Assembly: GCF_012489685.1 (NCBI RefSeq)
Contig: NC_080043.1
Location: 7,194,501 to 7,258,500 of the forward strand
Source of the DNA: Lotus japonicus
Lineage: Eukaryota > Streptophyta > Magnoliopsida > Fabales > Fabaceae
Length of the DNA: 64,000 nucleotides
Direction: 5' to 3'
In this document: positions 45,115 through 56,320 of the stretch, one piece after another
Layout of the letters: every line of letters begins with the position of its first letter
Numbering within the stretch: the stretch's first letter is position 1
Program-made: the position numbers and the translations under genes
Notes under the pieces: generated by a model
What the model was told of the DNA's origin: nothing
Database searches by the model: none
What the model saw: only the letters and a program-made list of their open reading frames with translations

Positions 45115-45329
45115 GGCTTAATTATCATATTAGTTTATGTCTTTGTCTTGTCGTCTGAAGTGAGTCCCTTCTCGGAAAATTTGCAAAACTAGATCCTCGT
45201 GTTTGTAAATTGTGTGGAGCATGGTTCTAGATTTCTGCATGCATTGCAAAGAGAACGATCAGAATTTACCGGGGAATGACTCACTTCAGACGGCGAGACA
45301 AAGACAAGGACTAATATGATGATTAACCC
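45115..45329. mobile_element. MULE-type MITE, 215 bp, exact 9-bp TSD
   Basis: Ends GGCTTAATTATCATATTAGT and the inverse of GGGTTAATCATCATATTAGT, inverted over about 52 bp. Exact 9-bp duplications TAGTTTTTA lie at 45106-45114 and 45330-45338. A 9-bp TSD is the MULE signature. Confidence 0.85.
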
Positions 45330-45338
45330 TAGTTTTTA

Positions 45339-45798
45339 TATCAATGTTTTTTGACAAATAATAGATAATTAATAACAATAATATATAGTTAATAATAATT
45401 TTTTATATTTCAATACTAATTTTTTCTTATGTTGAAAGATAAATTACACTCTCTAGGGATTGCACATGGAGCTTCCCCTCCCCAATTCACATGTCCCCAG
45501 CTCTTACAACTTGAGTATACTTCGGGGATAAAATATTCGATTTCTTTATTTCAAGGAAATTAATAATATGAATCTAACAAAAAAAAATTACTCCTTAAAT
45601 TTCTCAGCTAGCATCCATCCATGCATGCTATCACTTTTAAAAATATTCATTTATTATTTACTTTTTATTAAGTACTCTATAAAAAATTCACCAATTAGAA
45701 AATAGTTTAAATTCAAACTTATACACCATTAACTTTTATTTAAGTTATTAACACATATTTATCAAAAAAAAATGAAATAATAAAATAAACGGTGCCAA
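45339..45798. other. Intergenic, AT-rich, nothing recognised
   Basis: No ORF or repeat boundary seen. The short palindromic catccatgcatgc at about 45615 is not informative. Confidence 0.4.
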
Positions 45799-46462
45799 TG
45801 TAACCCCCGACTTTTAGGAGTCACAATAGTAACTTGTTTTAAACTAAATGCGTAATATGCAAGTAAAATTTTTTCTATTCTCTTTTCAAAGATAAAACTT
45901 TTCACAACATGCAATACATAAACTTGACATATTAATTACAACCCCAAGTGACCAAATATCGGCTCGAAGACAAGGTTTACAAGTGTTCAGAAAGCAAAAT
46001 TTGTTCCAAATATAACACAAGTGAAAGAAGAAAACAATCAGCCCAACATGGCCTCCTCTAGACCTCTACTTTCGATTGCTCCATGTGATTCCCAACCACG
46101 AAGAACCACATCAAAAAGCAATGTGTCGGAGAACTACCCTGCCCCAAACTACAATCATAGCCAGTCAAAACATCAGTCGCCTATTAATAGTAGGCTCTAA
46201 CACTCATACCCTAACCCAGCTCATCGACCCTCTTCCTCATCACGCATGGAGTCTGGGTCCTCGTAGAAAGGCTCAGTGGTAGTCATTCTGCTCTGGATCC
46301 TCCCCGAACGACGAATCATCACGAACCAGTTTGACATTTTCCCGATTGTCCAACCACAAACGGACAAACAAGGCAGTTGCAAGGGTCAACTCACGGAATA
46401 CGGTAATATACAACAAACAAGACATGTGAAATATAAGGGGATGTATATCTATATACATATAC

Positions 46463-46495
<33 letters not shown>

Positions 46496-46690
46496 AGTTC
46501 TGCATGGCCTATCCTAGTGTATATACATGGCATGTTATCATATTGCAGCCAACAATTATAATATCATCGCATCATCAAATATTGTTAGATGCATGGCGTG
46601 TCAATGTCATGCTCAAAAGATGATCTGGATAAACGCCACCAGTACGATGGGTAGGACAAGCCAATTGCTTTGCCACTTAAAGTTGGGCAC
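45799..46690 (-). repeat. Diverged LTR fragment related to the TGTAAC...CCC LTR family
   Basis: TGTAACCCCCGACTTTTAGG followed by agtcacaatagtaact resembles the tgtaacgccccaatttctca...agtcacattagttacc end of the Gypsy-like LTRs at 25981 and 48857. Gypsy-like LTR sequence may extend to about 46690, including a (TA)n run at 46455-46490. The other LTR end and a TSD were not found, so it is truncated. Confidence 0.45.
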
Positions 46691-47260
46691 AGATTGATCC
46701 TCACCATTTCGGTTTAACCATTTATGTCTGTTATACAATCAATTTAATAAATTCAAATTTCCTTTATTATAGTAATTGTTTAAAATCTAATTGATATTAT
46801 ATTGATTGTAAAATGAGTATGATGAGCAAATGAATATTTGAAAATCAAATAAATATTGACTTTTTCAAATTTTAGCATCAATTTTCTGAATTTATCGAAA
46901 ATTTCCAATTGAATAAATATTTCCTATTGTTGATACTCATCATTACTAAATTTTTTATTTCTTATAATTGAAATTAATGACTCTAATCAGTTCCTAAAAT
47001 CAATGAATATAATTAATTGTCTTTTTGAAATTCAAATTTTAAAATCATTTATGCTCAGGAATTGATGATTTTTTTGAAAAATTAAATAATTTGTAATAAA
47101 TAACGAAGAATTTAATTACATTACAGAAGGTTAATTAAAAAATTGAATTTTAAAAAGGGAATATTCTACATTTTTGAAATTAAATTGTTATTATTTAATT
47201 AGTGAATCCTTAGAGCATTTAATACAATAAATTTTGGTGATATGTTTAATTTCTGATTAA
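46691..47260. other. Intergenic AT-rich DNA upstream of the LINE
   Basis: Very AT-rich with no features. A TSD matching the LINE 3' flank (ttgcatgttaaat) was looked for before 47270 and not found. Confidence 0.4.
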
Positions 47261-47954
47261 TTTTTAAACAGGTGGAGCAGACAAGGGTTTTTTCACCGAT
47301 CTGGTCAAGAGTGGCGACGGGAGGAATCTGGATATCAAGGCTTTTCTCGAAACGCAAGGCAGGGGTGGAATGGGTACCCACGGAGTTTCCAGCAGCCTCA
47401 ACGGCAACCTCGACAGTGGCTGGAGGTTGATCGAGCACATCGTGTGCGGTGGTCAGGGTCTGAAAGTGGCAAACAGATAAAGCAACAGCAGAAGGACGTT
47501 CCTGGTTTTCAAAAGCAGCAACAACGTGACTCTCGTGAAAACCAGTATTCTAAGATGAATGGGATGTCGTTTTCAGTGTATGTGGACGGCTTGAGTGACA
47601 GGATCACCTTGCAAAAATTGAGAACGATTTTTGGGAAGGCAGGGAAAGTGTGTGATGTTTTTATCCAATTCAGAAAGAAATTTCAGCGGCGCTTCAGGTA
47701 TGGATTTGTTCGTTTTCAATTTGAAGAAGAGGCTTGGCAGGCAATACGTCGTTTCAATGGTTTCAGATTGGACGACAATTATCTTGTTGTGAAAAGAGCA
47801 AGGATTACACAAGAAACCACAAAGGACAAAGAAGTAGTTTCGGTGAAACCAAAAACTCAGGCACCACGAAAAATATGGCGTCCTAAGGTCCAGGATGACA
47901 ACGAGCGTCTTGTCAAAGGTGGTCTGCCAACGAAGCAGGGTGCTCCTGCTCAAC
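47261..47954 (+). pseudogene. LINE ORF1, 5' part (RRM domain), interrupted by insertion
   Basis: The open frame starts after a TAA at 47258-47260 without an ATG, so the true 5' end is missing or lies elsewhere. It encodes a Gln/Arg-rich N-terminus, then an RRM: FSVYVDGLSDRITLQKLRTI, GKAGKVCDVFIQF and RYGFVRFQFEEEAWQAIRRF. This is the usual start of ORF1p in plant L1-type LINEs (RNA chaperone of the ribonucleoprotein), not a host splicing factor. The frame breaks at a 3.2-kb insertion whose TSD tcaac occupies 47950-47954, and it resumes in the same frame at 51160. Confidence 0.8.
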
Positions 47955-48665
47955 TGTAAGACCCAAGTTTTTAAGCTTAGAATAAGTGGAAGAGATTTCC
48001 ATTTACGATTAGGCTTGATGTATCGCGAAGGAAAGACTTGAGCAAGAGTTTATCGGATGAAATAAATTTACGAAGGAGAAAGTTCAGGAAAAGTCAAAGG
48101 ATTGTATCGAAGTCGATTTAAGTTATAGCACGACTATTATCCGTTTTAAAACCTAGGACAAGAACCTTAGGAAATCAAACTAAGTTCCACCCTTGGAACA
48201 CTATGGGAAAAGTTCCAAAAAAATTTCAGAGAAATGTTAGAACTTCTCTTTTTCCATATATCACAATCGTTTCGAGGCGAAACTCTAGGATCTACGAACG
48301 TCCGATTCCAATCATCGGAAGTTTGCCGAAACCGAAACCCTGGTATTTCAAAACCCTAGAATCAACCGACGATGAAGACTTTTTCTATTCAGAGCTTCAA
48401 ATGAAGATTCCACACGCGTACGCCCACTCTAATCGACGTTCCAAATCTTTCTTTAGAAGGAAGTTTCTGCATCCGAGGTCAAAATCATAAAGTGCATTTT
48501 AAGCCGGTAAACATTAAAAACAAGCCTCGAAAACCAAAAATCATACTGATATTTCTTCGAAGAATTAGAAGATTCAGCGGGAAGAATATCGTGTCTAAAA
48601 TACGTTGGAATTAGTAGGAAAAATCGGAATCGCGAAATAATCATTTTCTCGCGTTTTCAATTTCC

Positions 48666-48673
48666 TATATATA
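48666..48673 (+). promoter_or_regulatory. LTR TATA box, left arm (fires rightward)
   Basis: TATATATA about 710 bp inside the left arm, followed by a CT-rich leader, fits the U3 promoter of the LTR family. It points into the palindrome. Confidence 0.55.
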
Positions 48674-49554
48674 GGACTTCAGAAACTGAGAAAAATCACA
48701 CCTTCATTTTCTTTCTTCTTCTTCTGCAGACCACGTTCTCTGGTCTTTCTTTTCTTTTTCTTTTCATTTTCTTTGTTGGTTGTGGGTGAGTTTGAGGGAG
48801 AAAGGAGGAAGAGTTTTTTTCCGGTTCTTGCCTGATCGTTGCTCTGATACCACAATTGTAACGCCCCAATTTCTCAACTGAGGAGTCACATTAGTTACCT
48901 AACAAAATCTAAGGACTATTTCGTAATCCTAAGAAAACACAATATATTTTTTTTTCCTTTTCGAAACAGCTGAACATAATTGAATACATAACATAGACTT
49001 TATTCAACAACCCGTTCCCGACATAAAAATAATAGTGTCTTACATCATCATGAACATGTTTCCAAAATAAGTACGCTCACTTAGACAAGTGGCGAATATA
49101 AGGTTTAAACAACAGAGTTTTCAGAAGGAAAAAGAAACTCAGACATAGACCACCAAAAGGGAGAAGCAACTGCTTCATCCACCTCTACTCGACCGCCCAC
49201 GATCACGGTCTCCAACTCGAACAGCTAAGCTTCAGCGGAAGGCTATCCATCGCCTAATAGCGTTAAGCGCCCAAACAACAAATAGCAAATAGAAAGGGTT
49301 AACTCCATGCAATTACCATGTATGAAAGAGAAAATCATGTCATTCAAATTTAATTACCTATCATGGTAAACAAACTAGCAACATAACTAAACTCGTATAT
49401 CAACAACTTAACATATGACCTCAAATCAGATATCAAAAACCTCAACAATATAACATCAATTCAGATATCAACAACCTCAACAATATATTATCAATTCAGA
49501 TATCGACAACCTCAACAATACAACATCAAAATCAGATATCAACAATATCAATCA

Positions 49555-50045
49555 AACCATAACGTCTCGCAAGACGGGACAACTAGGCGAACACAATCAC
49601 CTGACCGCCACTTATTCGTCACACAAGACGGGACAACCAGGCGAACACAATCACCTGACAGCCACTTATACGTCACACAAGACGGGACAACCAGGCGAAC
49701 ACAATCACCTGACAGCTACTTATTGCGCCACACAAGGCGGGACAATCGGGTGGACACAACCACCTCATTGCCGCTTATCGCCACACAAGGCGGAACAACC
49801 AGGTGAACACAATCACCTGACAGCCACTTATACGTCACACAAGACGGGACAACCAGGCGAACACAATCACCTGACAACCACTTATTGCGCCACACAAGGC
49901 GGGACAATCGGGTGGACACAACCACCTCATCGCCACTTTAGAACATCTCGAAAGATGGGACAATCCCGCGGGACCACACCCACCTCATTGCCACTTTATA
50001 ACGCCCCGAAAGACGGGACAATCACGTGGGACCACACCCACCTAT
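49555..50045. repeat. ~55-bp degenerate minisatellite in the palindrome centre
   Basis: Repeated gtcacacaagacgggacaac, caggcgaacacaatcacctg and acagccacttat units, with variants (gcgccacacaaggcgggaca). They correspond in position and motif (gacgggacaa ... gccactta) to the 57-bp array in the solo LTR. Confidence 0.75.
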
Positions 50046-50426
50046 TGCAAGCATAATAATCATAATCCAATGCCAATCAATATAAACTAACACCTGACCC
50101 TATGTTGTTGGATTTTCGTATTGGTTTATTGATAAAAAAAATATATATATATATATATTGTGTTTTCTTAGGATTACGAAATAGTCCTTAGATTTTGTTA
50201 GGTAACTAATGTGACTCCTCAGTTGAGAAATTGGGGCGTTACAATTGTGGTATCAGAGCAACGATCAGGCAAGAACCGGAAAAAAACTCTTCCTCCTTTC
50301 TCCCTCAAACTCACCCACAACCAACAAAGAAAATGAAAAGAAAAAGAAAAGAAAGACCAGAGAACGTGGTCTGCAGAAGAAGAAGAAAGAAAATGAAGGT
50401 GTGATTTTTCTCAGTTTCTGAAGTCC

Positions 50427-50434
50427 TATATATA
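50427..50434 (-). promoter_or_regulatory. LTR TATA box, right arm (fires leftward)
   Basis: Mirror copy of the left-arm TATATATA. With the left copy it gives two convergent promoters, each able to drive RNA through the whole inverted repeat. Confidence 0.55.
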
Positions 50435-51159
50435 GGAAATTGAAAACGCGAGAAAATGATTATTTCGCGATTCCGATTTTTCCTACTAATTCCAACGTAT
50501 TTTAGACACGATATTCTTCCCGCTGAATCTTCTAATTCTTCGAAGAAATATCAGTATGATTTTTGGTTTTCGAGGCTTGTTTTTAATGTTTACCGGCTTA
50601 AAATGCACTTTATGCACTTTATGATTTTGACCTCGGATGCAGAAACTTCCTTCTGAAGAAAGATTTGGAACGTCGATTAGAGTGGGCGTATGCGTGTGGA
50701 ATCTTCATTTGAAGCTCTGAATAGAAAAAGTCTTCATCGTCGGTTGATTCTAGGGTTTTGAAATACCAGGGTTTCGGTTTCGGCAAACTTCCGATGATTG
50801 GAATCGGACGTTCGTAGATCCTAGAGTTTCGCCTCGAAACGATTGTGATATATGGAAAAAGAGAAGTTCTAACATTTCTCTGAAATTTTTTTGGAACTTT
50901 TCCCATTGTGTTCCAAGGGTGGAACTTAGTTTGATTTCCTAAGGTTCTTGTCCTAGGTTTTAAAACGGATAATAGTCGTGCTATAACTTAAATCGACTTC
51001 GATACAATCCTTTGACTTTTCCTGAACTTTCTCCTTCGTAAATTTATTTCATCCGATAAACTCTTGCTCAAGTCTTTCCTTCGCGATACATCAAGCCTAA
51101 TCGTAAATGGAAATCTCTTCCACTTATTCTAAGCTTAAAAACTTGGGTCTTACATCAAC

Positions 51160-52922
51160 CACTTGAGAAAGTCACGAGTTCAGTTGGGTGTCAGTTAAGT
51201 CTTTCTGCTTCTGATTTGGATATTCACTGGTATCAACGTTGCGCTCGAGCCCGTACTATTGAAGCAAAGCCTGTCAATGTTGTTCAGGATGAACTCGCCC
51301 AAATTGGAATGTATAATTTCCGGTTTATACCACTTGGTGCAAATGAGGTACTGCTAGAGTTTGAGAGTAAAGAGGAGAGGGAGTCAACTCTAACAGAATG
51401 CAGTTTCTGGCTGGAAAAGAAGCTAACAGAATTGAGACCGTGCACGCTGCTTACTCATGGGATTGCACACTTGGTGTGGATTCGCCTATGGCATGTCCCT
51501 TTGGGATTATGGACTGACTCGTTTTTTACAGTTGTTGGGCATCGATTAGGGACTTTTGTGAAACTAGATATTGCAACTAAACAGCGGTACCGGGCTGATT
51601 TTGCACGCATTCTTGTTCGGATGCATCATCCGTTACTCCAGTGTTTCTCTATGGCAGTAAATGTTGAGGGTACGTCATGTGTGATTTTAGTAGAGAAAGA
51701 TGAGTCTGCGTATGATTATGGAAAGGTTGAAGGCATGCCGTCTACGCCGGTGAAGATATATAATTCAGAGGAAGATGATATGTCTGATGAGAACTCTATG
51801 GATAATGAAGATGGAGACGATGATGAAGCACATGCCCCAGTCCATTATTTTGACAAAGACTATGAGTCTTCTGTGGATGTTGTATCAGATGAAGAGGATG
51901 AAGTATTTAGAAATGAAAAATTTGAATGTCTTCACAGTACGATGGAAGTTGATATGATACAATCAACAGAGGCTGCGATGGAACATGGTGGTGATTATCT
52001 GAAGACTCAGGGCTTTGTCACCTCGCCGGCGGCGGGGGTGGATCATGAGCAGCACCGGTCGATGGTGATTGAGTCAAAGGAGGCAACTTTGATTTCAAAA
52101 TCAAAACTCTGTAACGGTGCCATCAATTCAGGAGAGGATTACAAGGGACAGTTTCACGATTTGGTGTAGTCTGGTTACACGATGGAGGAGATTGAGGAAT
52201 GGAGGCGAAATTTATGTGCAGAAGGATTAAAGACAAATAAAAATCAAATCTGCCCTTTTGAATTTCAAAATCCGGTTTGTAGTTCTAATAACAATCAATT
52301 TTCTGTTACAGGTTGCTCTTTTAACACACAGGATATGTTTCAGAAATATAGTTGGCCTCTATTCTCCACTTATTGGGACCCACTTCATATTCAGCAGCAA
52401 CAAATGATTAAGCCGTGTTTGCCTCATGGTTTCTACAACCAAAATCACTTCTTCAGTTACGCGACATCTTCGACAACTTTGCCAGCTTCTGAAACAGAAT
52501 GTGTAGCGCGCACTTCACGTGAAACATTCATTCGGACTTCTCCTCATCAAATTGTACGGTAAACCACTCCAAGCATAATCACCATTCCTCTGGTGCGTGA
52601 TTGTCAGGAGAACCAGACGCCTCAGACGTCTGTACCCCAAGCTGCGTCCGACCCAAGTGCTCCAACGCCACTCAATTCTCCGAATACAAACTCCTCAAAG
52701 AAAAGCTCGCAGCGGGGGCGTCCAAAAGGTAGTAAGAACAAACCCATACCTCTACCTGAGGATTACTTGGAACCAGTGACAGGAGAAGACGGGGTATCTA
52801 CACGAGCTCAACGTGCCTGGTTGATTGGAAAACAGTTAGGCCTGAAACCTCGCGGATCGGAATCTTTGATGCTGAGAGGCTTGGAAGGTCAAATCCGAGA
52901 AAACCACCCTCACCTTAATTGA
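51160..52922 (+). pseudogene. LINE ORF1, 3' part (DUF4283, AT-hook), two in-frame stops
   Basis: It continues the frame of 47261-47954 once the insertion and one TSD copy are discounted. A DUF4283-like region reads FRFIPLGANEVLLEFESKEE, FWLEKKLTELRPC and WIRLWHVPLGLWTDSFFTVV. An acidic segment follows (DDMSDENSMDNEDGDDDEAH), then a TAG at 52167-52169, more sequence in the same frame to a TAA at 52560-52562, and a final part. That last part has an AT-hook-like RGRPKGSKNK (near 52715) and ARAQRAWLIGKQLGLKPR-like sequence to a stop at 52920. One continuous frame with only two stops indicates a fairly young copy. Confidence 0.75.
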
Positions 52923-53600
52923 CATGTTGGGGAAAAATTCAACTATCTTTCCCAGTTGTAAGTAGCATAGCACTATTCTGATCCTGAATTATCTTACTCG
53001 TGTGATGCTCTAATGGTCATGCCATTGTTACTGTTATGAGGATTAGTAAATTAGTTGAAGGTGGAGTATGCATATATGCCCCTGCTGATTAATTCTGGGC
53101 TACGAGATTACTGTTTTTGTTTGGTCAAAGGGATCGTGTAGGGTGCTGGTGGTTCTTAGTCTCAGATGGCAGATGTGCTATGTGATTAGAGGGGAATAAC
53201 ATAAACTCTTAAGGACCCATAAACTGGTATATACATGTTATGTGGTATATAGGATTTTGGTTTTTGCTGGTTGATATGATTGTGGAAGCTAATTTGATAT
53301 CTAATGAGGAATGGAGGCCTATTAAAGGGCAACCTTAGTGGAGAATGTATCATTATGGATAATTGCTGCAAACTTGATCTCTTTGACAGTATGGAATTTG
53401 GAACCATTGGTTTTGGTAATAGGTTTGAAGATTAACCGGGAATGCAAATTTTCAGGGAGTCCAGTTGCTGCACTTCTTTGCTTTACCACGAGCGGATATT
53501 GATATGTTTTGAGGAAATTTTCTCTTATATGTTAGTTGGAAGGATTTCCTTTTCTTGGTGAGGTGTGATCTGATTTCGGTGTTGCATTTGTGAGGCTTAG
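52923..53600. other. LINE region where ORF2 should start; no EN or RT found
   Basis: Non-coding in all frames. A full LINE would have several kb of ORF2 here (endonuclease and reverse transcriptase). None of their motifs (for example YADD in RT) was found, so this part is deleted or replaced. Confidence 0.5.
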
Positions 53601-53902
53601 GCTATTTTTTCACCCATGAACCTGAGATCAAGGCAATAAGAAGGGCCTTAGAATTCTGTAATGAGTTTGGCTTGTGTGGGGTGATGGTAGAAAGCGATTC
53701 GTCTCTTGCGGTGGGGTGGGTGAATAAGCTTTCTTGCAGGCCTTGGAATTTACTACCAGACTTACATTCGGTTGATATGCTACGTCGTGAGGTTGGTTGT
53801 CGAGAGGTTAATCATATCTATAGGGAGGCAAATGTCCAAGCTGATTATTTGGCTAAGTCGGGGTGTGTTAGGCAAGAGGAATTATGTGTATATTGTCCCT
53901 AA
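53601..53902 (+). pseudogene. LINE RNase H domain remnant
   Basis: Translation FTHEPEIKAIRRALEFCNEF, then VMVESDSSLAVGWVNKLSCR and VNHIYREANVQADYLAKSGC, is a typical plant LINE RNase H. The acidic E of PEIKA, the D of ESDS and the final ADYLAK aspartate are kept, ending at TAA (53900-53902). The first part of the domain (the DGS motif) is missing. It sits downstream of ORF1 in the same orientation, as the tail of a deleted ORF2. Confidence 0.75.
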
Positions 53903-54019
53903 CATTGAGAGACTTATGCAGCAAATCTTTCTTGTTTTATTCTCAATTTATGCAGGGTCAGTTTGTCAAGGGAATGTGGAACCTTGATGCATAGGTGCTG
54001 AGTAATTCGTAGAATCACT

Positions 54020-54472
54020 TGTGTTGCTGCTACTGCTAGAAGACAAACAGATAATGTTGCTATTTTTGGCTCCTGCTGTTGCTGAAATAACGAAAATGAT
54101 GTTGTGGACCTGTTGATGTTGCTGTTACAAAAAAGTGCTGTTGCTGCTGAGATGATTTTTACTGCTGTGGACCTGTTGTTGTTGCTGTTACGGAAAGTGA
54201 TGTTGCTGTTGTTGTCAAATTAAAACTGATGTTGCTGTTGCTGCTGAAATATGCTGTTGCTGCTGTTATAAAACAAATGCTGTTGCTGTCAAATTAAAAT
54301 TGTTGTTGCTGTTGCTGCTGAAATATGCTGTTGCTGCTGTTATAAAACAAATGCTGTTGCTGTCAAATTAAAATTGCTGTTGCTGTTGCTGCTGAAATAT
54401 GCTGTTGCTGTTGTTATAAAACAAATGATGTTGCTGTCAAATTAAAACTGCTGTTGCTTGTTGCTGCTGGTG
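54020..54472 (+). repeat. TGTTGCTG-rich 74-bp tandem repeats in the LINE 3' UTR
   Basis: tgttgctgtcaaattaaaa recurs at 54281, 54355 and 54429 (74-bp period), with each unit also holding gttgctgctgaaatatgctg and tataaaacaaatg. Upstream units are shorter and more diverged. The strand is strongly GT/C-skewed and lacks coding sense. Confidence 0.8.
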
Positions 54473-54673
54473 CGAAAATGGAAGGTCTTTTACACATGTT
54501 GTTGCTGGTTTTGTTGATTAATAAGGTTGAGGTCGTAATGGATACTTGGGGATGAACCTGTTCGTGCTTGGGCTTCTAGTGGACGCCTTAGTTCTTGAGT
54601 GTTTGTTTTAATGCATTCAGCTAAAGGATGCAATATCTTTGAACTCAGGTACAGAATGGCTATCTCAAGGTTG

Positions 54674-54740
54674 TAGTACTCTTTTTCCTTGCTAGGCTTT
54701 TTTCCCATTGGGTTTTGCCTAGCAAGGTTTTAATGAGGCT
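54674..54740 (+). promoter_or_regulatory. 3' stem-loop module, copy d (LINE 3' UTR)
   Basis: tagtactctttttcctt, outer stem GCTAGG/CCTAGC, inner CCCA/TGGG, then aaggttttaatgaggctc. Compared with copies b and c both outer bases of the stem changed together (A-T to G-C). Confidence 0.7.
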
Positions 54741-54918
54741 CTATCTTGGGATTTCATTTATGCCATTTTGTGGGATGGTGGTGGGTTTATTTTGTTCGGC
54801 CAACTTGTTCATAGGTCGTTTGAGTTTTCAGTTCAGATTGTACTTGGTTCTCGCTTGGTTTGCTATTGGCTCAAGCGCTTCTATTAATAATATCCATTTC
54901 GTTTTCAAAAAAAAAAAT
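54741..54918 (+). mobile_element. LINE 3' end with poly(A)
   Basis: Sequence after the stem-loop runs ttggctcaagcgcttctatt, then catttcgttttc and an A-run (54907-54918). This is the poly(A) end of the LINE that starts at or before 47261. Confidence 0.75.
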
Positions 54919-55968
54919 TGCATGTTAAATTTATAACAAAAATCAATAATAAACATATTTTCTTATTTTCATTGGCAACAATTTCAGCACCATTTCGTGC
55001 GTACCTCCTCGACAACAAGGCAATGACTTTCATTTTCCTCCATTTTTCATTCATCTTATACATCATCCTCCCATCTTTGGAATTTCTTATGAAAAAGACT
55101 CTTCTTTTTTTCGCCGTGCGTCAACTCCATGGTAAGTATTTTCAACCTTCTTTGCATATTTTCCATACTCCTCTTTCCTCCCTTTCATTTTTCTATTTCT
55201 CATTTCGTTATTCGATTTCATATTAAGTAATTTTCACCTTCAATTTTTCTTTAATCTGAAACAACTCTATAAAAAAATCATTTGTCAATCATGTGTAAGG
55301 TAATATTTTTATCTTAATCTAAAAATAATTAATTTTACTATACCTGCGCATTGGTTAGAATTCTTTTTCTTTTCTGAGACATTTCTCACATTATTTCCTT
55401 AGTCTATAACATTCTCTTTCACCTATTCTGTGTGGCACTGTGTTTATCTTACTTTGATTTATTTTTTTCAGGGTTTTATTTCCATTTTTATTTTATAATT
55501 CTTCACCACCCCTGTATGATCACAATATCGTAAGTTTATTATTGGTTACGTTATCATCTTATTCACTCCTTCTTATTTGTTGTGTCCAATGGTTTATTTC
55601 ATGTTTTATGCTCCCCTTATTTACTCATTTTTCCATTTTTGATTCACCATTATATATTGTTTCACCCCCTTTTTTAAATCATGAAGGGGAAATACCGAAA
55701 TCCTTCAATTTCTCTACTTAGATTGATAAAATGGATTTTTTTCCTCCATCGTTCCTGGTAGGTGGTGGTATGAGCGAAGAGCTGAAGACAAAAAAGGGTA
55801 AAGAGTTAACAATAATAGTCATGTGAGAATTTATTCAAAAATTAGAGAAGTCCTTGAATCTGAATAGTTTTCTTAAATTCTCTATTTTTTTTATTCTGAT
55901 GGTTTTTTTCCTATGATTTGATTTGAGTTTTATTAGAGCTGGAGTTTTCATTTGAGATTAATTTCTAT

Positions 55969-56010
55969 GCGCTGACAGTGTAAAAAATTTCTTACTTACA
56001 CTGTTAGTGC
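55969..56010. mobile_element. 42-bp palindrome (mini-MITE)
   Basis: GCGCTGACAGTGTAA and TTACACTGTTAGTGC form a near-perfect hairpin with a 12-base loop. From memory similar TGACAGTGTAA palindromes are dispersed in legume genomes. Confidence 0.5.
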
Positions 56011-56111
56011 AAATAAATTAATCTCTTTTCATTTGGTTGTTACATGTTGATTTCTTTTTGAAACTAACATTTTAATTTAATTATTTTCGCATGTGCATTA
56101 TATTTATTAAC

Positions 56112-56320
56112 AATTTTGGTGTTAACCACAAGTGGTGAATGTTCATTTCCTTAAGGGATTTCACCTAGGCTTCTGCCCCGGGTTCGATCCCCTCTGAGGT
56201 AAAAAATAATATATTTGTGGCTAGAGACATCACTACCGTATCCCGAGCCAGATTAGTCACGTGGAGCCCTTTTACCCCGTGGAAAATTGTGGCCAGAGAA
56301 TTTTTTTTTTGTTTTGAATC
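56112..56320 (+). mobile_element. tRNA-derived SINE, second copy
   Basis: A-box-like region acaagtggtgaatgttc (from 56127) and B-box GGTTCGATCC (56181-56190), ending in a T-run at about 56299-56309. It is the inverted relative of the SINE at 7331-7528. The shared text includes cactaccgtatccc-agcca and tcacgtggagcc. Confidence 0.65.

Larger units (their letters stand above)
47955..51154. mobile_element. Palindromic LTR-derived element, 3,200 bp, 5-bp TSD
   Basis: Both outer ends are the same LTR start in opposite orientation: TGTAAGACCCAAGTTTTTAA at 47955 and its reverse complement ending at 51154. The exact TSD tcaac (47950-47954, 51155-51159) shows it integrated as one unit. Arms of about 1 kb (47955-~48952 and ~50150-51154) differ by only a few substitutions plus a 9-bp insertion. 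Each arm contains an LTR U3 part, an inverted primer site (gctctgatacca at 48841-48852, TGGTATCAGAGC at 50248-50259) and the other LTR end (48857 inward, 50243 inward). The centre holds a degenerate minisatellite (49555-50045) related to that of the solo LTR at 25981-29114, then turns back on itself near 50088. No coding domains. Confidence 0.9.

Noticed and set aside
45799..46690. Complete solo LTR
   Set aside because: Only one LTR-like end was found; no TSD and no matching opposite terminus.
47444..47959. Host RRM/SR-type splicing factor
   Set aside because: The same frame continues after the insertion with DUF4283 and AT-hook parts, which identifies LINE ORF1.
48203..48490. Identical 95-codon ORFs at 48203-48490 (plus) and 50619-50906 (minus)
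   Set aside because: Mirror translations of the LTR arms; no domain, and the related solo LTR has no equivalent open frame.
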